Below are positions 22,801 to 34,540 of a DNA stretch of 64,000 bases, in pieces (the first letter of the stretch is position 1; each line of letters starts with the position of its first letter). Made by a program: the position numbers and the translations under genes. The stretch is from Osedax frankpressi (taxonomy: Eukaryota > Annelida > Polychaeta > Sabellida > Siboglinidae). The notes below the pieces were generated by a model that saw only the letters and a list, made by a program, of their open reading frames with translations, ran no database searches and had not been told where the DNA came from. Location of the stretch: positions 930,001 to 994,000 of the forward strand of contig OZ038313.1 in NCBI GenBank assembly GCA_964035775.1, written 5' to 3'.

Positions 22801-25800
22801 TGTCGGTGTGTGTCAAGGTGTCTGTGTGTGACAAGGTGTCTGTGTGTCTGTGTGTGACAAGGTGCATGTGTGTCGGTGTGTGTCAAGGTGTCTGTGTGTC
22901 GGTGTGTGTCAAGGTGTCTGTGTGTCGGTGTGTGTCAAGTTGTCTGTGTGTCGGTGTGTGTCAAGGTGTCTGTGTGTCGGTGTGTGTCAAGGTGTCTGTG
23001 TGTCGGTGTGTGTCAAGGTGTATGTGTGTCGGTGTGTGTCAAGGTGTCTGTGTGTCGGTATGTGTCAAGGTGTCTGTGTGTCGGTGTATGTCAAGGTGTA
23101 TGTGTGTGTCAAGGTGTATGTGTGTCGGTGTGTGTCAAGGTGTCTGTGTGTCGGTGTGTGTCAAGGTGTCTGTGTGTCGGTGTGTATCAAGGTGTCTGTG
23201 TGTCGGTGTGTGTCAAGGTGTCTGTGTGGCGGTGTGTGTCAAGGTGACTGTGTGTCGGTGTGTGTCAAGGTGTCTGTGTGTCGGTGTGTGTCAAGGTGTA
23301 TGTGTGTGTCAAGGTGTCTGTGTGTCGGTGTGTGTCAAGGTGTCTGTGTGTCGGTGTGTGTCAAGGTGTCTGTGTGTGACAAGGTGTCTGTGTGTCTGTG
23401 TATGACAAGGTGTATGTGTGTCGGTGTGTGTCAAGGTGTCTGTGTGTCGGTGTGTGTCAAGGTGTCTGTGTGTCGGTGTGTGTCAAGTTGTCTGTGTGTC
23501 GGTGTGTGTCAAGGTGTCTGTGTGTCGGTGTGTGTCAAGGTGTCTGTGTGTCGGTGTGTGTCAAGGTGTATGTGTGTCGGTGTGTGTCAAGGTGTCTGTG
23601 TGTCGGTGTGTGTCAAGGTGTCTGTGTGTCGGTGTATGTCAAGGTGTATGTGTGTGTCAAGGTGTATGTGTGTCGGTGTGTGTCAAGGTGTCTGTGTGTC
23701 GGTGTGTGTCAAGGTGTCTGTGTGTCGGTGTGTATCAAGGTGTCTGTGTGTCGGTGTGTGTCAAGGTGTCTGTGTGGCGGTGTGTGTCAAGGTGACTGTG
23801 TGTCGGTGTGTGTCAAGGTGTCTGTGTGTCGGTGTGTGTCAAGGTGTATGTGTGTCGGTGTGTGTCAAGGTGACTGTGTGTCGGTGTGTGTCAAGGTGTC
23901 TGCGTGTCGGTGTGTGTCAAGGTGTCTGTGTGTCGGTGTGTGACAAGGTGTCTGTGTGTCGGTGTGTGTCAAGGTGTCTGTGTGTCGGTGTGTGTCAAGG
24001 TGTCTGTGTGTCGGTGTGTGTCAAGGTGTCTGTGTGTCGGTGTGTGACAAGGTGTCTGCGTGTCGGTGTGTGTCAAGGTGTCTGTGTGTCGGTGTGTGTC
24101 AAGGTGTCTGTGTGTCGGTGTGTGTCAAGGTGTCTGTGTGTCGGTGTGTGTCAAGGTGTCTATGTGTCGGTGTATGTCAAGGTGTATGTGTGTGTCAAGG
24201 TGACTGTGTGTCGGTGTGTGTCAAGGCGTCGGTGTGTCGGTGTGTGTCAAGGTGTATGTCAAGGTGTCTGTGTGTCGGTGTGTGACAAGGTGTATGTGTG
24301 TGTCAAGGTGTATGTGTGTCGGTGTGTGTCAAGGTGTCTGTGTGTCGGTGTGTGTCAAGGTGTCTGTGTGTGACAAGGTGTCTGTGTGTCTGTGTGTGAC
24401 AAGGTGTCTGTGTGTCGGTGTGTGTCAAGGTGTCTGTGTGTCGGTGTGTGTCGGTGTGTGTCAAGGTGTCTGTGTGTCGGTGTGTGTCAAGGTGTCTGTG
24501 TGTATGTGTGTGTCAAGGTGTCGGTGTGTGTCAAGGTGTCTGTGTGTCGGTGTGTGTCAAGGTGTCTGTGTGTCTGTGTGTGTCAAGGTGTCTGTGTGTC
24601 GGTGTGTGTCAAGGTGTCTGTGTGTCGGTGTGTGTCAAGGTGACTGTATGTCGGTGTGTGTCAAGGTGTCTGTGTGTCGGTGTGTGTCAAGGTGTCTGTG
24701 TGTCGGTGTGTGTCAAGGTGACTGTGTGTCGGTGTATGTCAAGGTGTCTGTGTGTCGGTGTGTGTCAAGGTGTCTGTGTGTCGGTGTGTGACAAGGTGAC
24801 TGTGTGTCGGTGTGTGTCAAGGTGTATGTGTGTCGGTGTGTGTCAAGGTGTCTGTGTGTCGGTGTTTGTCAAGGTGCCTGTGTGTGTCAAGGTGTCTGTG
24901 TGTCGGTGTGTGTCAAAGTGTCTGTGTGTCGGTGTGTGACAAGGTGACTGTGTGTCGGTGTGTGTCAAGGTGTCTGTGTGTCAAGGTGTCTGTGTGTCGG
25001 TGTGTGTCAAGGTGTCTATGTGTCGGTGTGTGTCAAGGTGTCTGTGTGTCGGTGTGTGTCAAGGTGTCTGTGTGTCGGTGTGTGACAAGGTGACTGTGTG
25101 TCGGTGTGTGTCAAGGTGTCTGTGTGTCGGTGTGTGTCGGTGTGTGTCAAGGTGTCTGTGTGTCGGTGTGTGTCAAGGTGTCTGTGTGTATGTGTGTGTC
25201 AAGGTGTCGGTGTGTGTCAAGTTGTCTGTGTGTCGGTGTGTGTCAAGGTGTCTGTGTGTCGGTGTGTGTCAAGGTGTCTGTGTGTGTCAAGGTGTCTGTG
25301 TGTGTCAAGTTGTCTGTGTGTCGGTGTGTGTCAAGGTGTCTGTGTGTCGGTGTGTGTCAAGGTGTATGTGTGTCGGTGTGTGTCAAGGTGTCTGTGTGTC
25401 GGTGTGTGTCAAGGTGTCTGTGTGTCGGTGTATGTCAAGGTGTATGTGTGTGTGTCAAGGTGACTGTGTGTGTCAAGGTGTCGGTGTGTCGGTGTGTGTC
25501 AAGGTGTATGTGTGTCGGTGTGTGTCAAGGTGTCTGTGTGTCGGTGTGTGACAAGGTGTATGTGTGTGTCAAGGTGTCTGTGTGTCGGTGTGTGTCAAGG
25601 TGTCTGTGTGTGACAAGGTGTCTGTGTGTCTGTGTGTGACAAGGTGTCTGTGTGTCGGTATGTGTCAAGGTGTCTGTGTGTCGGTGTGTGTCAAGGTGTC
25701 GGTGTGTGTCAAGGTGTATGTGTGTCGGTGTGTGTCAAGGTGACTGTGTGTCGGTGTGTGACAAGGTGTATGTGTGTGTCAGAGTGTCGGTGTGTCAGTG

Positions 25801-26303
25801 TGTGTCAAGGTGTCTGTGTATCGGTGTGTGTCAAGGTGTCTGTGTGTCGGTGTGTGACAAGGTGTCTGTGTGTCGGTGTGTGTCAAGGTGTCTGTGTGTC
25901 GGTGTGTGTCAAGGTGTCTGTGTGTCGGTGTGTGTCAAGGTATTTGTGTGTCGGTGTGTGACAAGGTGTCTGTGTGTCGGTGTGTGTCAAGGTGTCTGTG
26001 TGTCGGTGTGTGTCAAGGTGTCTGTGTGTCGGTGTGTGACAAGGTGTTGGTGTGTGTCAAGGTGACTGTGTGTCGGTGTGTGTCAAGGTGTCTGTGTGTC
26101 GGTGTGTGACAAGGTGTCTGCGTGTCGGTGTGTGTCAATGTGTCTGTGTGTCGGTGTGTGTCAAGGTGTCTGTGTGTCGGTGTGTGTCAAGGTGTCTGTG
26201 TGTCGGTGTGTGTCAAGGTGTCTGTGTGTCGGTGTGTGTCAAGGTGTCTGTGTGTCAGTGTGTGTCAAGGTGACTGTGTGTCGGTGTGTGACAAGGTGTT
26301 GGT

Positions 26304-29300
26304 GTGTGTCAAGGTGTCTGTGTGTCGGTGTGTGTCAAGGTGTCTGTGTGTCGGTGTGTGACAAGGTGTTGGTGTGTGTCAAGGTGTCTGTGTGTCTGTG
26401 TGTGTCAAGGTGTCTGTGTGTCGGTGTGTGTCAAGGTGTCTGTGTGTCGGTGTGTGTCAAGGTGTCTGTGTGTCGGTGTGTGTCAAGGTGTCTGTGTGTC
26501 GGTGTGTGTCAAGGTGTATGTGTGTGTCAAGGTGTCTGTGTGTGTCAAGGTGTCTGTGTGTCGGTGTGTGTCAAGGTGACTGTGTGTCGGTGTGTGTCAA
26601 GGTGTCTGTGTGTCGGTGTGTGACAAGGTGTTGGTGTGTGTCAAGGTGTCTGTGTGTCTGTGTGTGTCAAGGTGTCTGTGTGTCGGTGTGTGTCAAGGTG
26701 TCTGTGTGTCGGTGTGTGTCAAGGTGACTGTGTGTCGGTGTGTGTCAAGGTGTCTGTGTGTCGGTGTGTGTCAAGGTGTCTGTGTGTCTGTGTGTGACAA
26801 GGTGTCTGTGTGTCGGTGTGTGTCAATGTGTCTGTGTGTCGGTGTGTGTCAAGGTGTCTGTGTGTCGGTGTGTGTCAAGGTGTATGTGTGTCGGTGTGTG
26901 TCAAGGTGTCTGTGTGTCGGTGTGTGTCAAGGTGTCTGTGTGTCGGTGTGTATCAAGGTGTCTGTGTGTCGGTGTGTGTCAAGGTGTCTGTGTGGCGGTG
27001 TGTGTCAAGGTGACTGTGTGTCGGTGTGTGTCAAGGTGTCTGTGTGTCGGTGTGTGTCAAGGTGCCTGTGTGTCGGTGTGTGTCAAGGTGTCTGTGTGTC
27101 GGTGTGTGTCAATGTGACTGTGTGTCGGTGTGTGTCAAGGTGTCTGTGTGTCGGTGTGTGTCAAGGTGCCTGTGTGTCGGTGTGTGTCAAGGTGTCTGTG
27201 TGTCGGTGTGTGTCAAGGTGTCTGTGTGTCGGTGTGTCTCAAGGTGTCTGTGTGTCGGTGTGTGTCAAGGTGTCTGTGTGTCGGTGTGTCTCAAGGTGTC
27301 TGTGTGTCGGTGTGTGTCAAGGTGACTGTGTGTCGGTGTGTGTCAAGGTGTCTGTGTGTCGGTGTGTGTCAAGGTGTCTATGTGTCGGTGTGTGTCAAGG
27401 TGTCTGTGTGTCGGTGTATGTCAAGGTGACTGTGTGTCGGTGTGTGTCAAGGTGTCTGTGTGTCTGTGTGTGTCAAGGTGTCTGTGTGTCGGTGTGTGTC
27501 AAGGTGTCGGTGTGTCTGTGTGTGACAAGGTGTCTATGTGTCGGTGTGTGTCAAGGTGTCTGTGTGTCGGTGTATGTCAAGGTGACTGTGTGTCGGTGTG
27601 TGTCAAGGTGTCTGTGTGTCGGTGTGTGTCGGTGTGTGTCAAGGTGTCTGTGTGTCGGTGTGTGTCAAGGTGTCTGTGTGTATGTGTGTGTCAAGGTGTC
27701 GGTGTGTGTCAAGGTGTCTGTGTGTCGGTGTGTGTCAAGGTGTCTGTGTGTCGGTGTGTGTCAAGTTGTCTGTGTGTCGGTGTGTGTCAAGGTGTCTGTA
27801 TGTCGGTATGTGTCAAGGTGTATGTGTGTCGGTGTGTGTCAAGGTGTCTGTGTGTCGGTGTGTGTCAAGGTGTCTGTGTGTCGGTGTATGTCAAGGTTTA
27901 TGTGTGTGTCAAGGTGACTGTGTGTCGGTGTGTGTCAAGGCGTCGGTGTGTCGGTGTGTGTCAAGGTGTATGTCAAGGTGTCTGTGTGTCGGTGTGTGAC
28001 AAGGTGTATGTGTGTGTCAAGGTGTCTGTGTGTCGGTGTGTGTCAAGGTGTCTGTGTGTCGGTGTGTGTCAAGGTGTCTGTGTGTGACAAGGTGTCTGTG
28101 TGTCTGTGTGTGACAAGGTGTATGTGTGTCGGTGTGTGTCAAGGTGTCTGTGTGTCGGTGTGTGTCAAGGTGTCTGTGTGTCGGTGTGTGACAAGGTGTA
28201 TGTGTGTCGGTGTGTGTCAAGGTGTCTGTGTGTCGGTGTGTGTCAAGGTGTCTGTGTGTCGGTGTGTGTCAAGTTGTCTGTGTGTCGGTGTGTGTCAAGG
28301 TGTCTGTGTGTCGGTGTGTGTCAAGGTGTCTGTGTGTCGGTGTGTGTCAAGGTGTATGTGTGTCGGTGTGTGTCAAGGTGTCTGTGTGTCGGTGTGTGTC
28401 AAGGTGTCTGTGTGTCGGTGTATGTCAAGGTGTATGTGTGTGTCAAGGTGACTGTGTGTCGGTGTGTGTCAAGGTGTCTGTGTGTCGGTGTGTGTCAAGG
28501 TGTATGTGTGTCGGTGTGTGTCAAGGTGACTGTGTGTCGGTGTGTGTCAAGGTGACTGTGTGTCGGTGTGTGTCAAGGTGTCTGTGTGTCGGTGTGTGTC
28601 AAGGTGTCTGTGTGTCGGTGTGTGACAAGGTGTCTGTGTGTCGGTGTGTGTCAAGGTGTCTGTGTGTGACAAGGTGACTGTGTGTCGGTGTGTGTCAAGG
28701 TGTCTGTGTGTCGGTGTGTGTCAAGGTGTCTGTGTGTGTCAGAGTGTCGGTGTGTCGGTGTGTGTCAAGGTGTCTGTGTGTCGGTGTGTGTCAAGGTGTC
28801 TGTGTGTCGGTGTGTGTCAAGGTGTCTGTGTGTCGGTGTGTGTCAAGGTGTCTGTGTGTCGGTGTGTGTTAAGGTGTCTGTGTGTCGGTGTGTGTCAAGG
28901 TGTCTGTGTGTCGGTGTGTGTCAAGGTGTCTGTGTGTCGGTGTGTGTCAAGGTGTATGTGTGTCGGTGTGTATCAAGGTGTCTGTGTGTCGGTGTGTGTC
29001 AAGGTGTCTGTGTGTCGGTGTGTGTCAAGGTGTCTGTGTGTCGGTGTGTGTCAAGGTGTCTGTGTGTCAAGGTGTGTCCAGGGTGTATGTGTGTCGGTAT
29101 GTGTCAAGGTGTCTGTGTGTCGGTGTGTGTCAAGGTGTCTGTGTGTCGGTGTGTGACAAGGTGTTGGTGTGTCGGTGTGTGTCAAGGTGTCTGTGTGTCG
29201 GTGTGTGACAAGGTGTTGGTGTGTGTCAAGGTGTCTGTGTGTCTGTGTGTGTCAAGGTGTCTGTGTGTCGGTGTGTGTCAAGGTGTCTGTGTGTCGGTGT

Positions 29301-31997
29301 GTGTCAAGGTGTCTGTGTGTCGGTGTGTGTCAAGGTGTCTGTGTGTCGGTGTGTGTCAAGGTGTATGTGTGTGTCAAGGTGTCTGTGTGTGTCAAGGTGT
29401 CTGTGTGTCGGTGTGTGTCAAGGTGACTGTGTGTCGGTGTGTGTCAAGGTGTCTGTGTGTCGGTGTGTGACAAGGTGTTGGTGTGTGTCAAGGTGTCTGT
29501 GTGTCTGTGTGTGTCAAGGTGTCTGTGTGTCGGTGTGTGTCAAGGTGTCTGTGTGTCGGTGTGTGTCAAGGTGACTGTGTGTCGGTGTGTGTCAAGGTGT
29601 CTGTGTGTCGGTGTGTGTCAAGGTGTATGTGTGTCTGTGTGTGACAAGGTGTCTGTGTGTCGGTGTGTGTCAATGTGTCTGTGTGTCGGTGTGTGTCAAG
29701 GTGTCTGTGTGTCGGTGTGTGTCAAGGTGTATATGTGTCGGTGTGTGTCAAGGTGTCTGTGTGTCGGTGTGTGTCAAGGTGTCTGTGTGTCGGTGTGTAT
29801 CAAGGTGTCTGTGTGTCGGTGTGTGTCAAGGTGTCTGTGAGGCGGTGTGTGTCAAGGTGACTGTGTGTCGGTGTGTGTCAAGGTGTCTGTGTGTCGGTGT
29901 GTGTCAAGGTGCCTGTGTGTCGGTGTGTGTCAAGGTGTCTGTGTGTCGGTGTGTGTCAATGTGACTGTGTGTCGGTGTGTGTCAAGGTGTCTGTGTGTCG
30001 GTGTGTGTCAAGGTGCCTGTGTGTCGGTGTGTGTCAAGGTGTCTGTGTGTCGGTGTGTGTCAAGGTGTCTGTGTGTCGGTGTGTCTCAAGGTGTCTGTGT
30101 GTCGGTGTGTGTCAAGGTGTCTGTGTGTCGGTGTGTCTCAAGGTGTCTGTGTGTCGGTGTGTGTCAAGGTGACTGTGTGTCGGTGTGTGTCAAGGTGTCT
30201 GTGTGTCGGTGTGTGTCAAGGTGTCTATGTGTCGGTGTGTGTCAAGGTGTCTGTGTGTCGGTGTATGTCAAGGTGACTGTGTGTCGGTGTGTGTCAAGGT
30301 GTCTGTGTGTCTGTGTGTGTCAAGGTGTCTGTGTGTCGGTGTGTGTCAAGGTGTCGGTGTGTCTGTGTGTGACAAGGTGTCTATGTGTCGGTGTGTGTCA
30401 AGGTGTCTGTGTGTCGGTGTATGTCAAGGTGACTGTGTGTCGGTGTGTGTCAAGGTGTCTGTGTGTCGGTGTGTGTCGGTGTGTGTCAAGGTGTCTGTGT
30501 GTCGGTGTGTGTCAAGGTGTCTGTGTGTATGTGTGTGTCAAGGTGTCGGTGTGTGTCAAGGTGTCTGTGTGTCGGTGTGTGTCAAGGTGTCTGTGTGTCG
30601 GTGTGTGTCAAGTTGTCTGTGTGTCGGTGTGTGTCAAGGTGTCTGTATGTCGGTATGTGTCAAGGTGTATGTGTGTCGGTGTGTGTCAAGGTGTCTGTGT
30701 GTCGGTGTGTGTCAAGGTGTCTGTGTGTCGGTGTATGTCAAGGTTTATGTGTGTGTCAAGGTGACTGTGTGTCGGTGTGTGTCAAGGCGTCGGTGTGTCG
30801 GTGTGTGTCAAGGTGTATGTCAAGGTGTCTGTGTGTCGGTGTGTGACAAGGTGTATGTGTGTGTCAAGGTGTCTGTGTGTCGGTGTGTGTCAAGGTGTCT
30901 GTGTGTCGGTGTGTGTCAAGGTGTCTGTGTGTGACAAGGTGTCTGTGTGTCTGTGTGTGACAAGGTGTATGTGTGTCGGTGTGTGTCAAGGTGTCTGTGT
31001 GTCGGTGTGTGTCAAGGTGTCTGTGTGTCGGTGTGTGACAAGGTGTATGTGTGTCGGTGTGTGTCAAGGTGTCTGTGTGTCGGTGTGTGTCAAGGTGTCT
31101 GTGTGTCGGTGTGTGTCAAGTTGTCTGTGTGTCGGTGTGTGTCAAGGTGTCTGTGTGTCGGTGTGTGTCAAGGTGTCTGTGTGTCGGTGTGTGTCAAGGT
31201 GTATGTGTGTCGGTGTGTGTCAAGGTGTCTGTGTGTCGGTGTGTGTCAAGGTGTCTGTGTGTCGGTGTATGTCAAGGTGTATGTGTGTGTCAAGGTGACT
31301 GTGTGTCGGTGTGTGTCAAGGTGTCTGTGTGTCGGTGTGTGTCAAGGTGTATGTGTGTCGGTGTGTGTCAAGGTGACTGTGTGTCGGTGTGTGTCAAGGT
31401 GACTGTGTGTCGGTGTGTGTCAAGGTGTCTGTGTGTCGGTGTGTGTCAAGGTGTCTGTGTGTCGGTGTGTGACAAGGTGTCTGTGTGTCGGTGTGTGTCA
31501 AGGTGTCTGTGTGTGACAAGGTGACTGTGTGTCGGTGTGTGTCAAGGTGTCTGTGTGTCGGTGTGTGTCAAGGTGTCTGTGTGTGTCAGAGTGTCGGTGT
31601 GTCGGTGTGTGTCAAGGTGTCTGTGTGTCGGTGTGTGTCAAGGTGTCTGTGTGTCGGTGTGTGTCAAGGTGTCTGTGTGTCGGTGTGTGTCAAGGTGTCT
31701 GTGTGTCGGTGTGTGTTAAGGTGTCTGTGTGTCGGTGTGTGTCAAGGTGTCTGTGTGTCGGTGTGTGTCAAGGTGTCTGTGTGTCGGTGTGTGTCAAGGT
31801 GTATGTGTGTCGGTGTGTATCAAGGTGTCTGTGTGTCGGTGTGTGTCAAGGTGTCTGTGTGTCGGTGTGTGTCAAGGTGTCTGTGTGTCGGTGTGTGTCA
31901 AGGTGTCTGTGTGTCAAGGTGTGTCCAGGGTGTATGTGTGTCGGTATGTGTCAAGGTGTCTGTGTGTCGGTGTGTGTCAAGGTGTATGTGTGTGTCA
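26304..31997. repeat. Higher-order duplication, two blocks of about 2847 bp
   Basis: Variant units recur in the same order 2847 bp apart: 26374 and 29221, 26740 and 29587, 27930 and 30777, 28638 and 31485. Only a few scattered base differences are visible between the blocks, so the duplication is recent. Since 2847 is not a multiple of 26, the event joined units out of register or includes short units. Block edges are approximate. Confidence 0.8.
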
Positions 31998-32038
31998 AGG
32001 TGTCTGTGTGTCCAGGGTGTACATGTGTCGGTGTGTGA

Positions 32039-32294
32039 CATTATCTTTCTTTAAATTACTTAATTATTAAATTATAACTTTAGAATATATTATTAACATT
32101 TTTATTATCTATTTAACTTTTATTAAATTATTAAACATTAATATTTAAGAATATGACAATTAACACTTTATTTAATACTAATGATAAAAGCAGTAGTGTA
32201 ATATTTAATAAATATCAAGTTAACTAATTAATGATCTATTCTGATATAAATTGATATTTGCATACAACTAACACTACAACTAATGTGAATGCAG
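32039..32294 (+). other. Remaining 3' part of kelch B intron 2
   Basis: From CATTATCTTTC at 32039 the sequence matches intron 2 of kelch copy C (57512 onward) up to the acceptor GAATGCAG. Everything 5' of this point in copy C, namely the rest of the intron and exons 1-2, is replaced here by the giant satellite. Confidence 0.85.
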
Positions 32295-33680
32295 GTAGAT
32301 GCTATAGTAAAGAGATGCAATGAATTCATTTGCGAATATCTACCAACGAACTCCTCGTCTCCTTTGCTGGAGTATATTTACACTTATGAGATGGGGATAT
32401 CTCCAGAAGAGATTCTTCTGAAAGTAAAGTCTCAGCTAGAGTCTGTGTACACAGAAACTCTAGAGAAGTATGTGTTTCTGCGGACTACATTTACAAAATT
32501 ATTAACTATAATAAGTAATAGAGAATTAAATGCTAGGGATGAGTACGCTATAGTAAAGTGTGTAGTAATGTGGGTACTATATGATGTAGAAGATAGACTA
32601 ACGCATGCCAACTCATTGTTAGAACTTATAGATTGTGGTCAGTGTAGTAAAAGTATGATGTTAGAAAATAAATCTATTAATACAAGTGTTCCATTGTTAG
32701 ACAAACTCCTACAACAATTACACATAAAAATCTCAATTTTAAATGATAACTGTACCAAGGGTTTAATTAGACATTACGGGGTAGAGAGAATCAATGCTAT
32801 AGAAGTGCCTAGAGAAGTGCCTGGAGCCATTAAGTCTAGTTCTAAGTCTCTATACCATGTGTCAGAAGATGGCATATACAACACTGCCACTAAAGAGAGA
32901 CTAGTGCAATATAACTTTGGTGAAGTTGATTATGTAATCTATACAACTAAACAATTGTTATTCATCTTCTCATTTAGTGGAGGTAAAATGTATAAATATA
33001 ACAATGCCACTAAAGAAGTAGTTGTGTGTAGTGACCCAACAAACTATTACTTTAACTGGTTATCAAGTGTTAATGAAACATCAGATGGTAGATTAGTTGT
33101 TATTGGCGGCATAAGGAGGAGTAATGTGAGCTGTAGTAATGAAGTGAGATATTATAACATAGCTAATGACTCATGGAGTAAAGGTCAAAGTTTACCTTAT
33201 GATGTAGGTGCTCATACAACTGTAGTAGATGGAGATGACATTTATGTTATTGGTGGTAATGTTAATAAAGTAATACGTTATAGGAATGGCAGATGGCAGA
33301 CTTTATCTCCTTTATTAAACAATAGACATTGTCATATAGCTGTGTTAGATGATAACTGTATTTATGTATATGGAGGTGATAGAACCGACTGTGAATGTTA
33401 CGACATCTCTACTGACCAGTGGTCAGTTATTGATAATGCTGTGTATAAATGTATTTACTATAATAATTCTATTATTGATGTAAACAAACGTTTATTGTAC
33501 ACACGTGAAGATGTTAATATATATTCTATTTCATTAGACAATAACATTAAATCTTTAGTATATGAAAATGTATCTTGTCGTTGTTTAGTCCTAATGCTAT
33601 GTGTGAGTTATTATTATTATCTAATTGTGTCAATAAATAATAAACTTTACTTCAATTGTTCTTTCTTACACTTTATATAA
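32295..33680 (+). pseudogene. BTB-kelch gene copy B, missing its start and BTB exons
   Basis: The exon begins after GAATGCAG and is open to TAA at 33680. It encodes the BACK region (VDAIVKRCNEFICEYLP, then EEILLKVKSQLESVYTETLE) and a kelch propeller with blades around LVVIGG, DDIYVIGGNVNKVIRY, GRWQTL, CIYVYGGD and DQWSV. BTB-kelch proteins are normally Cullin-3 substrate adaptors that use the BTB domain for Cullin binding. Here the two exons for the start and BTB domain, present in copy C at 56441-57455, are absent; the satellite lies in their place. An ATG at 32289, overlapping the acceptor, could start a 463-residue BTB-less protein if transcription begins in or before the satellite. No promoter is evident. 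It is either a decapitated pseudogene or a source of a kelch-only protein. Confidence 0.85.
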
Positions 33681-34540
33681 AATTCCTTTAGCATTGTTTT
33701 GTAATGCAATAATTTAATGAAATTCTCATCTGCATAATTTAATTAATTAAATAAAGTTTTTATTTTAAAAAAAGAGTTGTTATATAAGTTTCAAATTAAT
33801 TTAAATATAAATATTATTGTATAAATTCTAAATTGCCCAATTAAATAATATTATTGATCTATTTTTATGTTATATTCCTTAATTTTGTTTTAAAAAAAAG
33901 ATAAATAGTCTGAATTTTATTAATTATTCTGATAATTAATTTACTACACATAATTTGAAATATACATACTATTAAATGTAATAATCTGACCAATCACAGT
34001 AAAGAAACATATCCCTAGATTGAAAGTAAATAAATAAAAGTTATTTCATTCATAAATGTATTGCATTATTAGATGTGATATGAATTTTATATTACATAAG
34101 AAAGTGTCCATATAACATTGGATGTTTAATTACTATTGTTACATATAATGAGTTAAACTTATATTTAACACCATACATATTGATACAAATAATATTGTAA
34201 TATATATACAAATACTATCTATTCTAATAAATGATATTATTAAGAGTATGCATCTAAATACACTGCAGTGTATTTTGATATAACTAAGATTAACTAATAT
34301 CTCTGAATATTCATCTCTACAGTTATAAATTATAGTTAAGTATATCTGAATGTTGTATTAAATAGATAATTGCAATTGTCATTTCATCGTATGAAGGAAG
34401 CAGTAGTTTATAAAAAGATGATTGTATATTCTTTTGTTATTTCCTATCAAATATAAATTAATTCATATTATTATGTTAGTTATTAAATATATAGTAAATA
34501 TATATCCTAATGTTAAGATATTTTACTACATTATAGATCA
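33681..34540. other. AT-rich DNA downstream of kelch B
   Basis: No gene is seen. The part 33681-34003 is missing in copy A, and copy C lacks roughly 33560-33930, so each copy has its own deletion here. From 34005 the three copies run parallel. Confidence 0.6.

Larger units (their letters stand above)
10153..32038. repeat. Giant 26-bp GT-rich minisatellite, 21.9 kb
   Basis: About 840 tandem units of 26 bp. Each contains GTCGGTGTGTGTCAAG plus a GTGTCTGTGT part. Common variants carry GTGACAAGG, AAGGTGTATG, AAGGTGACTG, a TCC-AGG form or lose about 8 bp. The plus strand is G/T-rich throughout and almost every unit has one CpG, in otherwise CpG-poor DNA. Three units make 78 bp, so forward frames stay open and give Cys-rich peptides that are artefacts. 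Blocks are reused as higher-order repeats, for example 26304-29150 and 29151-31997 at a spacing of 2847 bp. The array begins next to unique DNA at 10153 and ends within kelch intron sequence at 32038. Confidence 0.97.

Noticed and set aside
10153-32038. CRISPR array or telomere
   Set aside because: Units are contiguous without unique spacers, and the sequence is not a known telomere repeat and lies internally between genes.
10158-32070. Dozens of long Cys-rich open frames (up to 509 codons) of [11 protein letters not shown] type
   Set aside because: They are translations of the 26-bp satellite, which lacks stops in most units; three forward frames are open at once and none has a start context, intron structure or non-repeat sequence.
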